Source: Pseudomonadota bacterium
Lineage (GTDB): Bacteria; Myxococcota_A; UBA796; GCA-2862545
Length of the DNA stretch: 55,259 bases
Direction of reading: 5' to 3'
Assembly (NCBI GenBank): GCA_023954855.1
Contig: JAGSGY010000031.1
Coordinates: forward strand, 1-55,259
Shown: piece by piece, positions 36,578 to 45,447 of the stretch
How the letters are laid out: each line of letters opens with the position of its first letter
Numbering within the stretch: position 1 is the stretch's first letter
Notes under the pieces: model-generated
Told to the model about the DNA's origin: nothing
The model's input: the letters and a program-made list of their open reading frames with translations, nothing else
The model's database searches: none
Position numbers and translations under genes: made by a program

Positions 36578-38068
36578 GTGCCTGTCGTCGTGATGTTCAA
36601 GGAAGGCGGCCCCTTCATGTACCTGCTGCTGCTGGGCTTTCCCGCAGCGGCGCTGGCCACACTGGTGCTGATGGTCTTCGGAGCCTTTCGGTTTCGGGTG
36701 CCGCTCGGCATCTGGCTCGCCCCAGCCTTCGCGATGCTGGCTGTCGGCTGGGCAGGAACGGCGTTGGGCGCGACCCAAGCCCTCGAGGCGATGGCCTACG
36801 TGTCCGGCGAGATGTTCGTCACACTCAGCGCAGCGGGGCACTCGGTCGCGTTGTACACGACCATCATGGGAGGGTTCGCCGCGTCGCTTCTGTTCATTCT
36901 GGTCGCTGCGAGCGCGAGCGTCGGCAATCTCGTCACCGCAGGCGACAAGAAGGTCTGGACCTACGGTCAGGCCGTATTCATCTGCGTTCTCGGCTGGACG
37001 GGCGCGCTTGCGGCCTTCGGCTCGGAGTTCTGGACATCCCAAGAGCTGATGCGAAGCCTGGGTCCCCTGATGGTGGCGGGTGCCGCCTTCGTCGCGACCC
37101 CCTTCCTGGCGCTGACCTCCCTTGTGACCAGCAAGCGTTCCGAGGACGCGAGTCGCCTGGCCGGCGGACGTCTCGTTGCGGCCGCCGCCGCGCTGTTGGC
37201 CGTCGGCGCGCTCACCGTCGGCCTCTACGACCTGGGCAGCTCGCACATGTCGGGTGCCGTGGCCTACGCCAGCGCCGAGACCCGACTGCACCTGCTCGGC
37301 CACGCCGACAGCAGTCGTTACGCGGCATTGGTCGCAGGCCTGATCGCCACCGGTGGCGTGCTACTGGCATCGGCGGTCGCTGTGCTCCCCGTCGGTGGCC
37401 ATCTCGGTGATCGACGCGGCGTAGTCGACGCCCTCAGCCTCGTCGTTCTGCTGCCGATGCTCGGCGTCTTCGGCTGGCAGCAACTGCAGATCGGCCAGGT
37501 GTCCTCGGTCGCTGACGACCGCGCGTCGTTCAGCGAGTGGGCGGCGAAGACCGCTGGCCTGCCGACCATGGGGGCGAGCGGGTCAGGAACCGGGCTCTGC
37601 CTGGTGCGTCGGCGCGGGAGCGAGTGGGTCGCAAAGCGGCGCTTCATCGGACGGGACTCGGCCGACTGCGGGCCCGAAGAAGCCCCAGCCCTCCTTCCCT
37701 TCTCGAGCGAGGCGCTGCCTGTGATCGCGCTCGAGGCCTCCACCGGCATCGGCGCACTCGTGAACACGCAGTGGACCACCGACGAGACGACCCTGACGCT
37801 GGTCGGTGCCATTCTGCACCCCCTACCGCCGCCGAACCCCACCATGCGCATTCGCTGGCGGAGCACCGGCCCCCGCCCTGGCGAGGCCATCGCAGAGATG
37901 GGCGTCACCGAGACGTCGATCACCTACGAAGGCACCGCGTACACCGAGCTCAGCGACCTTCCGTACGACGTCGAGGCCGTGTTCGTGCGTCCCGACCCGC
38001 GACTGAAGGTGCAGGACCTGGTCAACGCCTGCGAGGGTCAGAGCTGCGTGATCTCGCCGGCGCGCTGA
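36578..38068 (+). CDS. Polytopic membrane protein with C-terminal soluble domain
   Basis: This encodes 496 aa. GTG 36578 was chosen because GGGAG lies eight bases upstream; ATG 36593 is an alternative. The N-terminus FKEGGPFMYLLLLGFPAAA resembles the start of ExbB/TolQ/MotA-type proteins, but no other motif of those families was found. About eight hydrophobic helices reach residue ~310. The rest (about 186 aa) is soluble and contains GSGTGLCLVRRRGSEWV. Three cysteines near the soluble part could form disulphides. It starts two bases after rnhB and is convergent with rnhA, with three bases between stops. The function is unknown. Confidence 0.75.
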   Translation: MPVVVMFKEGGPFMYLLLLGFPAAALATLVLMVFGAFRFRVPLGIWLAPAFAMLAVGWAGTALGATQALEAMAYVSGEMFVTLSAAGHSVALYTTIMGGFAASLLFILVAASASVGNLVTAGDKKVWTYGQAVFICVLGWTGALAAFGSEFWTSQELMRSLGPLMVAGAAFVATPFLALTSLVTSKRSEDASRLAGGRLVAAAAALLAVGALTVGLYDLGSSHMSGAVAYASAETRLHLLGHADSSRYAALVAGLIATGGVLLASAVAVLPVGGHLGDRRGVVDALSLVVLLPMLGVFGWQQLQIGQVSSVADDRASFSEWAAKTAGLPTMGASGSGTGLCLVRRRGSEWVAKRRFIGRDSADCGPEEAPALLPFSSEALPVIALEASTGIGALVNTQWTTDETTLTLVGAILHPLPPPNPTMRIRWRSTGPRPGEAIAEMGVTETSITYEGTAYTELSDLPYDVEAVFVRPDPRLKVQDLVNACEGQSCVISPAR

Positions 38069-38071
38069 CCG

Positions 38072-38839
38072 CTAGTCGCCGTTCGACCAGCGCACATCGG
38101 TCACCCCGCCGACCGCGGCATTGGCGAGGGTATCGGCGAGCTCGTTGCCCTCGATCCCCACGTGGCCAGCAATCCAGTGCACCTTGAGATTCGGCCACAG
38201 CACCAGCTTGGCGCGCACGGTCTCGATGATCTCCTTGTTCGCCTTGGCCTTCCAGCCGAGCACCAGCACGCCGTTGCAGTACTGAGAGTCCGTCAGCAGC
38301 GCGACGGGGGTGGTGCGATCGATGCCCGACTCCTCGAGCAGGTGAAGGGCCAGCCAGATCGCGGTGAGCTCGCCGACGTTGTTGGTCGCTCGACCCAGGC
38401 TCTTGCAGGCCTCAGCGCGACGGCCATCGGGAAACAGCACCACGGTGCCGCTTCCGGCCGGTCCGGGGTTCCCCTTGCAGGCGCCATCGGTGTACGCCAC
38501 GACGGTGCTCGCTGAGAGGCCGCCGATCAGCTCGAGGGCCGCAGCCTCGGCCATGGCCGCCTGCGCGCGGGTTCGGGTACCCGCCTTTCCAAAGCCGCTG
38601 CCGCGCGACTTCTTCTTGGCCGGCGACCGCGGTGCATCCGCGCTGGCGCCGTCCGGAAGAGCGACCGGTGGCTTGCTGACGTCGACACTGACGCCCCCTG
38701 CACCACCGCGGTAGACCTTGGCCCCCGCCTTGTCGGAGTACCGAATGGGCGTGCGTCCGCCATCGACGACGGGTGCGCCAAGTGCGTCGACTTGCGCCCA
38801 CACGTCTTTGCCCTTGAAAGTGGCCTTGCGCCAGTTCAC
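38072..38839 (-). CDS. rnhA: Ribonuclease HI with ~110-residue N-terminal extension
   Basis: This encodes 255 aa. GTG 38839 overlaps the upstream stop (GTGA), with GAGGAG upstream. The C-terminal 145 residues are a complete RNase HI. The catalytic Asp118 (YTDGACKGNPGP), Glu157 (NNVGELTAI), Asp184 (LLTDSQYC), His226 (HWIAGHVG) and Asp236 (GNELAD) are all present. The N-terminal extension contains KDVWAQVDALGAPVVDGG and a Lys/Arg-rich segment (SPAKKKSRGSGFGKAG). It is not the Cys-containing hybrid-binding domain of eukaryotic RNase H1 and I do not recognise it. The partner gene encodes a small membrane protein. Confidence 0.9.
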   Translation of the reverse strand: MNWRKATFKGKDVWAQVDALGAPVVDGGRTPIRYSDKAGAKVYRGGAGGVSVDVSKPPVALPDGASADAPRSPAKKKSRGSGFGKAGTRTRAQAAMAEAAALELIGGLSASTVVAYTDGACKGNPGPAGSGTVVLFPDGRRAEACKSLGRATNNVGELTAIWLALHLLEESGIDRTTPVALLTDSQYCNGVLVLGWKAKANKEIIETVRAKLVLWPNLKVHWIAGHVGIEGNELADTLANAAVGGVTDVRWSNGD

Positions 38840-39246
38840 GTGAAGCTCTCCTCGCGGCCATGTTCCGAGAACTCGGCGGCCGCTTGTTTGTCGACGAGGA
38901 CAATGAATCCGAAGATACCGACGATGGTTCCAATCGGCATGTTGAGAACGGCGAGCGCGCAGACCACGAAGCCGAGAATGCGACCGAGCTGCGTCCGGCG
39001 ATAGATACCCGATGCGGCAAACAGCGCGAGGATGGGCTGCAGAAGCAGCATCACGGCCATGACCAACATGGCCATCACGAGCACGCCTCCAACCATCGCC
39101 ATCTCGGGCTCGTTCTCGGCCACGCCGATGGCGACCATGAAGCCGCCCATGCCGCCGTAGATCGTGCCGACCATGCAGGCAATTCCGAGCTGAAACACCG
39201 CGTAGACCACGAACATGATCGCGACGGCATCGACGTAGCGGGCCAT
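38836..39246 (-). CDS. Small four-helix membrane protein
   Basis: This encodes 136 aa. The start ATG 39246 lies two bases past the stop of the preceding gene, with only a weak ribosome-binding site. About four hydrophobic helices are visible. The C-terminal part (GIYRRTQLGRILGFVVCALAVLNMPIGTIVG) is typical of small DUF4870/YIP-like membrane proteins. It overlaps rnhA by four bases (GTGA). The function is unknown. Confidence 0.7.
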   Translation of the reverse strand: MARYVDAVAIMFVVYAVFQLGIACMVGTIYGGMGGFMVAIGVAENEPEMAMVGGVLVMAMLVMAVMLLLQPILALFAASGIYRRTQLGRILGFVVCALAVLNMPIGTIVGIFGFIVLVDKQAAAEFSEHGREESFT

Positions 39247-39248
39247 GC

Positions 39249-41309
39249 TTAGACCACCGTCGCCCGGCCGTTGACGACCACCGGCTTGCCGCTGTCGTTC
39301 TCGGTCATGAACTGAATCTCGCCACTGGTTCCCCACGCCTTGAGCATCAGGGTCTCACCCGGAAACACCGGGGAGGCCCAGCGAACCGCGAGCCGCTTGA
39401 GTCGAGCCGGGTCGCCATCCGCGAGGCGATCGATGATGTCGCGCTGCGCGAAGGCCATCGAGCAGAGGCCATGCAAGATCACGCCGGGGAGCCCCGCCGA
39501 CTTCGCGGTCGCGTCGTCGACGTGGATGGGGTTGTCATCGCCTGAGGCCACAGCGTAGCGATCGGCCTGGTCAGCGGTCACCGGCTGGGACGCGGTCCAC
39601 TCTGGATCGGGAACCTCTGGTGGCGCCTTGCGCGCGGGCTTCGGTCCGGAGCTCTTCTTCTTCTTTCCGCGGATGAAGTAGGAAGTGCGTCCCTCGATCG
39701 CGAGCTCGCCGTCCACGAAGCCGTACAGGCCGAAGGCCACGATCTTTCCGGACGACTTCTCTTCGACGCTCTCGAGCGTGCCGCGCAGCTGAAGCACATC
39801 CCCGTGCCGAAGCAGGCGGTGGAAGCTCATGTCGTGCTCGCCGTGGACCAGGCGGAGCAAGTCGATGTCGAGCTCGGGATCGGTCGCCAGCTTCATCATC
39901 AGGCCGATGAACGGACGGACGTGGTACATCGGCGGCGCAACGGCATCGGCGCCCCGATAGCGCGGATTGGCGTCGTCGGTCGCGTCGGCGTAGGCGCCAA
40001 ACTCGTCACCGCTCACCTGCCAGAATCCGCCGTCGTAGCGCTTGCCCAGTGGCCATGTCTTGGGCTCGTCGGTCTCGGGTGCCGGCTCCGGGGCGGGAGC
40101 GGGCTCGACGGCCCCTCCCTGGTAGGCGGCGGCAATGGCCTTGAAGTCGAAGGCCGTGGCGAGACGCATCAGATCGCCCATGTTGTCGGCCTTGGCCTTG
40201 CCAGTCATGAACGCCTTCTGCGCGTCGATCTCGCCGGTGAACATGCCGATGAGCACGTCGCGGCTCACTTCGACGGTGCAGGTTGGGTTGCCGTGCAGGC
40301 CGGGCGACGAGGTGCACACGCCATCGGCGACGGACAAGGTCTGGTCGACGCCCCCGCCCACGCGCCAGTGAATGACCGCGGTCCAGCCTGCGGCCGCGGC
40401 GGCCTTGAATCCCTCCGGGAAGTGAGCGAACACCGTGCTCTCGACGTCGTCTCCTCCCGCGGCGGCGGCCTCGGGAACGGGAAAGCTAGTGATCTCGCCA
40501 AAGCGCGCGGCAATCTCGTCGGTAGTCCAGAGATCGGTGCCCTCTTTCTCGGCGCCATCGTTGGTGTGCACTTCGTACACATGGATGCGCTGGCCCTGGA
40601 CGCCGAAGACCCGGCCCGTGACGCTCTTCCCAGCCTCGGAGGCGAGAAAGACGACGATCGGGCTGATGTGTTCGGGACCCCACTCGTCCTCGACCATCTC
40701 GATTTCTTCGGTCATGCGGGTCTTGGCCACGGGCGCGACGCAGTTCGCAGTCACGCCGTACTTGCGCAGCTCCATCGCGAGCACGCGCGTGAAGCCATAG
40801 ATGCCGGCCTTGGCCGCGGCGTAGTTGCTCTGGCCGAAGTTGCCGAGCAGGCCCGAAAGCGAGGTGGTGTTGATCAGCGCGCCGCCGTTCTCCATCAGGG
40901 CCGGCAGAGCGGCCTTGGTCACGTTGCGCGTGCCGTGCAGGTGGACATCCACCACCGGGCCCCACTCGGCATCCGTCATCTTGCGGAAGGTCTTGTCGCG
41001 CAGGATGCCGGCGTTGTTCACGACGACGTCGAGGCGACCCCATCGCTCCGTGGCGGCTGCGACCATGCGCTCACAGCCATCGTAGTCGGTCACCGAGTCG
41101 TAGTTTGCGACGGCTTCGGATCCGAGCGCCTCGATTTCGCTCACCACAGCGTCAGCCATTCGAGCGCCTGCGCCCGTTCCGTCGCGCGTGCCGCCGAGAT
41201 CGTTGACGACGACGCGTGCGCCTGCGCGCGCGCATGCAAGTGCGTGAGCGCGGCCGATTCCACCGCCCGCTCCCGTGACCAGTACGACCTTGCCGTCCAA
41301 GTGACCCAT
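39249..41309 (-). CDS. SDR-SCP2-MaoC fusion, multifunctional beta-oxidation enzyme of MFE-2 type
   Basis: This encodes 686 aa. ATG 41309 follows GGAGGG. Residues 1-300 form a short-chain dehydrogenase of the peroxisomal MFE-2/17-beta-HSD4 type: TGAGGGIG, VVNDLGG, EAVANYDSV and catalytic Ser150, Tyr163 and Lys167. Residues of about 300-400 resemble an SCP2 sterol/acyl-CoA carrier domain (CTVEVSRDVLIGMFTGEIDA, FMTGKAKADNMGDLMRL). An Ala/Pro-rich linker follows. The C-terminal half is a double hot-dog hydratase with the 2-enoyl-CoA hydratase-2 motif YAVASGDDNPIH (Asp591, His596). Expected activities are (R)-specific hydration and 3-hydroxyacyl-CoA oxidation. The eukaryotic order is SDR-hydratase-SCP2; here SCP2 is central. 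Confidence 0.88.
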   Translation of the reverse strand: MGHLDGKVVLVTGAGGGIGRAHALACARAGARVVVNDLGGTRDGTGAGARMADAVVSEIEALGSEAVANYDSVTDYDGCERMVAAATERWGRLDVVVNNAGILRDKTFRKMTDAEWGPVVDVHLHGTRNVTKAALPALMENGGALINTTSLSGLLGNFGQSNYAAAKAGIYGFTRVLAMELRKYGVTANCVAPVAKTRMTEEIEMVEDEWGPEHISPIVVFLASEAGKSVTGRVFGVQGQRIHVYEVHTNDGAEKEGTDLWTTDEIAARFGEITSFPVPEAAAAGGDDVESTVFAHFPEGFKAAAAAGWTAVIHWRVGGGVDQTLSVADGVCTSSPGLHGNPTCTVEVSRDVLIGMFTGEIDAQKAFMTGKAKADNMGDLMRLATAFDFKAIAAAYQGGAVEPAPAPEPAPETDEPKTWPLGKRYDGGFWQVSGDEFGAYADATDDANPRYRGADAVAPPMYHVRPFIGLMMKLATDPELDIDLLRLVHGEHDMSFHRLLRHGDVLQLRGTLESVEEKSSGKIVAFGLYGFVDGELAIEGRTSYFIRGKKKKSSGPKPARKAPPEVPDPEWTASQPVTADQADRYAVASGDDNPIHVDDATAKSAGLPGVILHGLCSMAFAQRDIIDRLADGDPARLKRLAVRWASPVFPGETLMLKAWGTSGEIQFMTENDSGKPVVVNGRATVV

Positions 41310-41371
41310 TTCCAGCCCTCCGAGCGTCCACGGGAGGTATCCTGCCACCCCCAGGCACACCAGGGAGTCAC

Positions 41372-41977
41372 ATGCGGGGCCTCACCACTATTGCTGCCAT
41401 CCTCGGCATCTGCACCGCGTGCGGATCGGGCGGTCCAAGCTTCAGCCGCTCGAAACCCGAGGTGATCAAGAATCCCCCAGAGGTCGTGCAGTGCGGCTTT
41501 GGCGCCCAGGCGCTTGCCGGACTGCAAGATCAGCACTGGGATCAGTGGTGTGAGCGCTCGCGCGAGATGCATGGCCCGTTCGAGCGCTACTCCCTCGAGG
41601 GCACCCTGCTGATTCGCGGAGAATTCGCGAAGAACGAGCCCACTGGCACGTGGGAGTGGTTCCATCCGAGCGGCGATCGCATGTTGCGAGGCGGCTACAC
41701 GGCTGGTTCACCCATCGGCGAGTGGGAGTGGCGTCACAAGAATGGGGAGACCGCCCAGCGTGGCACCTACCTCGAGGGTGTGCGCGATGGTCAGTGGATC
41801 ACCTACTTCGAAGACCGCACGGTGGCGTCAGACGGCCTCTACGCGGCTGGGGTTCGCGCCGGCAACTGGAAGTTCTGGACGCCAGAGGGTCTCGTGATGC
41901 GCGACCAGGACTGGAAAGACGGCACATTGGCTCGCGACGAAATCCCCGAACAGGTACCGGAGTTGGTCGGGCCCTGA
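41372..41977 (+). CDS. MORN-like repeat lipoprotein
   Basis: This encodes 201 aa. ATG 41372 follows GGGAG. A lipoprotein-type signal (ILGICTAC, Cys17) is followed by MORN-like units of the form G-x-W-x-x-[WFY]-x-x-x-G-x-x-x-x-x-G. Examples are TGTWEWFHPSGDRMLRGGY, IGEWEWRHKNGETAQRGTY, DGQWITYFEDR and AGNWKFWTPEG. Such proteins are often labelled YwqK-like. It is divergent from the fused SDR gene and 43 bases before the M50 protease. The likely location is the periplasmic or outer-membrane face; the function is unknown. Confidence 0.8.
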   Translation: MRGLTTIAAILGICTACGSGGPSFSRSKPEVIKNPPEVVQCGFGAQALAGLQDQHWDQWCERSREMHGPFERYSLEGTLLIRGEFAKNEPTGTWEWFHPSGDRMLRGGYTAGSPIGEWEWRHKNGETAQRGTYLEGVRDGQWITYFEDRTVASDGLYAAGVRAGNWKFWTPEGLVMRDQDWKDGTLARDEIPEQVPELVGP

Positions 41978-42020
41978 CGTCGGGCCGCCGGTCCGGCTAT
42001 GATCGAGGAAGGAGGCCCCC

Positions 42021-43211
42021 TTGCCCTCGGTCGTGATCGAGCTTGCGTCGCTGCTCTTGTATGCACCCGCGGTGGTGTTGCTACACGAGCTCGGGCACGC
42101 TCTGGCCGCGAAGCCAGGCGGCTATCGCGTCACGTCGTTTGGCATTGGCTTCGGCCGAACCCTCTGGCGCACCCGCTTGGGCGGTGGCGTGGTGGTTCAC
42201 GTCGGGCGGTGGTTCCTGGCCGGGGGCGCGTGCACGGCCATCCCGACCCAACAGGCCACCGGCCGGCGCGCCCTCTTTCACGCTGGCGGTCTTATCGCCC
42301 AGGCGCTGCTCACGGTGGTGTTGGTGCTTTTGCCCCCGCACTGGCTCGTCGATCGGGTGCTGCAGTTCAATCTCTTGGTCGCCCTCACCAACATCGTGCC
42401 GTGGCGACTGGGCGCGAGCGCATCGGACGGCTGGCACCTGCTCGACGCGGCCACCGGAAGCCGCCGAGGCGGAAGCCTACTCGCCCAACGACCTGAGCTC
42501 GAGCGGCTGGCCATGAGGGAGGCGGAGATTGGCTCCCCCATCGGTTCCTTGTGGGCCGACCTCTGCCTGGCGTGGATCGACGTGCAGCTGCACGCTGCCA
42601 ACCGGGCCGACAGCTTCTTCCAAGAAGATCCGCCGGAGACCGCCGTCGATCCCTGGATTGACGCCGTCTACCACGCTGTGCGAGCCGACTGGCACCGGCT
42701 CAGCGGTCGCCCTCTCCCGGCGCTCAAGTTGGTACGCGACACCCGTGCAGCGCGCCTCGATGAGCTGTCTCTCGACGCGGAGGGGCTGCTCACCCTCGCC
42801 GAGGCCCGCGCACTGCTCGACTTGGACTCCGCGGCGGTAGCAGAGCGTGTCCTCGCCCGCGTAGTCGGACACACGGGCCCTGTGGCTCGGCAAGCCGCTG
42901 CCGTGCTGCTACGGGCCGCCCTCAATCAGCCGTCGGAAGAGCTCGAGTTTGCCACATGGCGCGTGCTTCGCCGCTCACACGAGGCCTGGCTCGACCCCAC
43001 AGAGGCCGCGGCCACACTCTGGCAGGCCGCAGAACGCCTGCAGAACCATGGGCGACTCGAGGCGGCCGCTGGCGCACGCAACACGTCGCGACGGATGGCG
43101 AAGCGAACCCTGAACCGAGCCGCACTCGACGATCGCGCCGCACTGCGGAGGCGCCTTGGGCCAGCAGCTGGGCAACCGCCGCCGAATACGCGGGCCGTCG
43201 GCCCGAGCTAA
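42021..43211 (+). CDS. M50 family site-2-type intramembrane metalloprotease
   Basis: This encodes 396 aa. The start is TTG 42021, preferred because AGGAGG ends six bases upstream and residues 22-26 then give LLHELGHALAAK (HExxH zinc site). A second conserved block NIVPWRLGASASDGWHLLD (Asn124, Pro127, Asp136-Gly137) supplies the third ligand, as in S2P/M50 enzymes. Four to five hydrophobic helices end by residue ~125. The remaining 270 residues are soluble and helical, possibly TPR-like (ALLDLDSAAVAERVLARVV). Site-2 proteases usually release membrane-tethered regulators; the substrate here is unknown. Its stop codon overlaps the convergent gene's stop (CTAA). Confidence 0.85.
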   Translation: MPSVVIELASLLLYAPAVVLLHELGHALAAKPGGYRVTSFGIGFGRTLWRTRLGGGVVVHVGRWFLAGGACTAIPTQQATGRRALFHAGGLIAQALLTVVLVLLPPHWLVDRVLQFNLLVALTNIVPWRLGASASDGWHLLDAATGSRRGGSLLAQRPELERLAMREAEIGSPIGSLWADLCLAWIDVQLHAANRADSFFQEDPPETAVDPWIDAVYHAVRADWHRLSGRPLPALKLVRDTRAARLDELSLDAEGLLTLAEARALLDLDSAAVAERVLARVVGHTGPVARQAAAVLLRAALNQPSEELEFATWRVLRRSHEAWLDPTEAAATLWQAAERLQNHGRLEAAAGARNTSRRMAKRTLNRAALDDRAALRRRLGPAAGQPPPNTRAVGPS

Positions 43212-44392
43212 CGCACGTCGAGCAAGAGGCAGAGGGTCCGAAGCTGAAGTGCGGTCGCCACCCAGCGGCCCGCCACATCGGCATAGGCTGGGTCCCCGCC
43301 CACTGCCGCATCGAGCCTTGGATTCGGCGGCGCGGCCGCCCGCGCACGGAGTAGCCGGCGGCCGAGCTTGGCATCGAGGTCTTCGGCGAACACCGGCTCC
43401 ATCGCCGTGGTCGTTCCCCACCAGAGCGTGCCGTCGGGACGACCCTCGACCACCGTCGTCTGGCCATCGAGGTCCACGCCCACTGCACCGCGACCCTGTG
43501 GCGGTGGCACAGCCTGGCGAAGCCGAGTCAACAGGCTCGCCAAGCGAGAGGCACGGTTGTCGGTGAACACCTGCTGGCGGCGCTTTTGAAGAGCATGGCG
43601 CTCGCCAGCGAGCAACATGGCCGCCTCTCGACGCCAGCTCTGCAAGGCCTCGCTTGCCGACGCCGGCGGAAAGGCCGCCATGCCCGAGACCAGCTCGAGC
43701 CCGGGGCCCTCATCGCGGTCCCACCAGTTTCGCAGCACGGTCGCAAGATCTTCGAGCACCACATTCGGTGGAATGCGCCCTGCCGGAGGCGTGAGGCAGA
43801 CCACCGCGAGGCGCTCTCCATCGAGGCGCAGGTCCGATGGACCGACGCCAGGGATGCCGATGCTCGACTCCCAGCGCACCAGATCGGTCAGTGCGGCGCC
43901 AAGCATGTTCAGCAGCCGAAGGGCCGGCTCGTGTCCGTCGGGCTCGGACGCGTGGGCCAACGACGGCCCGGGCAGAGGCACGGCCACGCATGCCCACGGT
44001 TGATCGGAGGCACTCGGCTGCAGACCTTGCATGCGCGCGAGGGCGCGAGACTCACGCAGCAGCTGCCGGCCCAATGTCGGGTCCTTCGCCGCGGCGCTTG
44101 TGACCGCGCGCACACGCCAGGGCTTGCCGGTCTGGACGTGGGTACCATCCCACTCAGCGCTCCAGCCGTCCCAGCGGACGAGGCGCTCGCGACGAACTTC
44201 ACCGAGCACCCGCGGCACGCCGCGCTCTGCGAACATTTGGTCGCGCACATCGAGCAGGGCCGCCCGCACATCCACGTTGAGAGGGTGCCGGGTCGCCTCG
44301 TCCTCGAGGGTTCGCAGCAGCGTCGACGGGTCGTGGGCCAGGGTGGCGAGGCGAAGCGCGGAGAGCGCACGGAGCAGATGGTCGGGGGTCAT
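43208..44392 (-). CDS. Kinase-like protein of uncertain activity
   Basis: This encodes 394 aa. ATG 44392 is used; an in-frame TTG at 44434 has no better ribosome-binding site. The region WDGWSAEWDGTHVQTGKPWRVRAV followed by RESRALARM resembles a protein-kinase N-lobe (Gly-loop-like strand, helix C-like Glu). A later segment PGVGPSDLRLDGERLAVVCL resembles the catalytic loop and following strands. The usual HRDxxxxN and DFG motifs are absent, so it would be a pseudokinase if the fold is right. No signal peptide or membrane helix is seen. Confidence 0.55.
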   Translation of the reverse strand: MTPDHLLRALSALRLATLAHDPSTLLRTLEDEATRHPLNVDVRAALLDVRDQMFAERGVPRVLGEVRRERLVRWDGWSAEWDGTHVQTGKPWRVRAVTSAAAKDPTLGRQLLRESRALARMQGLQPSASDQPWACVAVPLPGPSLAHASEPDGHEPALRLLNMLGAALTDLVRWESSIGIPGVGPSDLRLDGERLAVVCLTPPAGRIPPNVVLEDLATVLRNWWDRDEGPGLELVSGMAAFPPASASEALQSWRREAAMLLAGERHALQKRRQQVFTDNRASRLASLLTRLRQAVPPPQGRGAVGVDLDGQTTVVEGRPDGTLWWGTTTAMEPVFAEDLDAKLGRRLLRARAAAPPNPRLDAAVGGDPAYADVAGRWVATALQLRTLCLLLDVR

Positions 44393-44460
44393 GGCACCCA
44401 AGGCTAACCCATGCGCGACGCTCACCGTCAGCAAGGATAGAAGCCAGGTCCGGAGTCCCC

Positions 44461-45447
44461 ATGCGCCATCTGCCCCTACTGCTGTTGCTCACGGCCTGCC
44501 CGAAGAACACCGCGCCCCCCGAAGTGGTCGCAGAGCCCAGGCCCGCCGAGCCGATCGCCGAGCCGCAGGAGGCGCCATCCGCCACGGTTCCCGTCGATGG
44601 ACCTGACCTCTCCGTGCACTTCGCCTTTGCCGATGGGCAGTCCGCAGTTCTGACCCAGACGCTCATCGAGCAGACCAGCCTTCCCGGCATGATGGCCAAT
44701 CGGGTGGTCATCGAGAGTCAGCAGCACTTCGAGGTGCGCGCCGATGGCGACAACTTCATCGTGGCGCAAGTCCCCGATGAGGTCACCGTCGAGATGGAGG
44801 GTCCCGAAGAACTGATCGCGCCCCTCGCGCAGAGCCTACAGCGTGCACTTCAGGTCAGCCCGTCCGTCATCGTCGACGTTCAAGGTGATGTGCAAGACGT
44901 CATCGTGTCCGACGAGGACATTGCGGCCGCGCACGCCGATATCGCCGCCATCGCAGCCGAAGCCGATCCCCTCGTGCAGCCGGCCATCGAGCAAGCCGCC
45001 GGAGCACTCCTCGATCCTGAGAATCTGACCTCCGCGAGTGAGCGGGGCATCGCTCCATGGAACGTCGGCGAAGTGATCTTGCCGTTCAACGCCAGCGAGA
45101 CGATCGGTCCCAAGACCTACACCTTCGTGGGCTGGATTCCGTGCGCCGAAGGCGACACCGAGCCCGACTGCGCTGCGCTGGTGATGCAGGTCGAGAGTGA
45201 CACGGACGCCAAGGCAGAAGTGGCCGAAGCCCTCACCACCCAGTTTGCAGACCTCCCCGACGACAAGCGCCCCGTCGTGGGCGACGTGAACATCGACGAG
45301 CAGTACGTTTTTGTGCTTCAGCCCGAAGATGGGCTCGTGCGCAGGTCCGCCCACGACAAGCGCACCACCGTCATGCTCGACATGGCCGGCCAGCCCCTGC
45401 CCTACGTCAAGAACCTGGCGACGGCTGAGATCTGGAGCTGGGAGTGA
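44461..45447 (+). CDS. Hypothetical lipoprotein
   Basis: This encodes 328 aa. ATG 44461 follows GGAG. The lipobox is LTAC (Cys13, MRHLPLLLLLTAC). A Pro/Glu/Ala-rich linker (PEVVAEPRPAEPIAEPQEAP) precedes a globular domain of about 270 residues with an alternating strand/helix pattern. The linker is typical of lipoproteins that extend from the membrane. I do not recognise the domain. It overlaps the next gene by four bases (GTGA), so the two are probably an operon. Confidence 0.75.
   Translation: MRHLPLLLLLTACPKNTAPPEVVAEPRPAEPIAEPQEAPSATVPVDGPDLSVHFAFADGQSAVLTQTLIEQTSLPGMMANRVVIESQQHFEVRADGDNFIVAQVPDEVTVEMEGPEELIAPLAQSLQRALQVSPSVIVDVQGDVQDVIVSDEDIAAAHADIAAIAAEADPLVQPAIEQAAGALLDPENLTSASERGIAPWNVGEVILPFNASETIGPKTYTFVGWIPCAEGDTEPDCAALVMQVESDTDAKAEVAEALTTQFADLPDDKRPVVGDVNIDEQYVFVLQPEDGLVRRSAHDKRTTVMLDMAGQPLPYVKNLATAEIWSWE

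Noticed and set aside
41372-41977. Toxin-antitoxin component (YwqK annotation)
   Set aside because: The MORN-like units would attract that label, but the lipoprotein signal and lack of a toxin partner make it unlikely.
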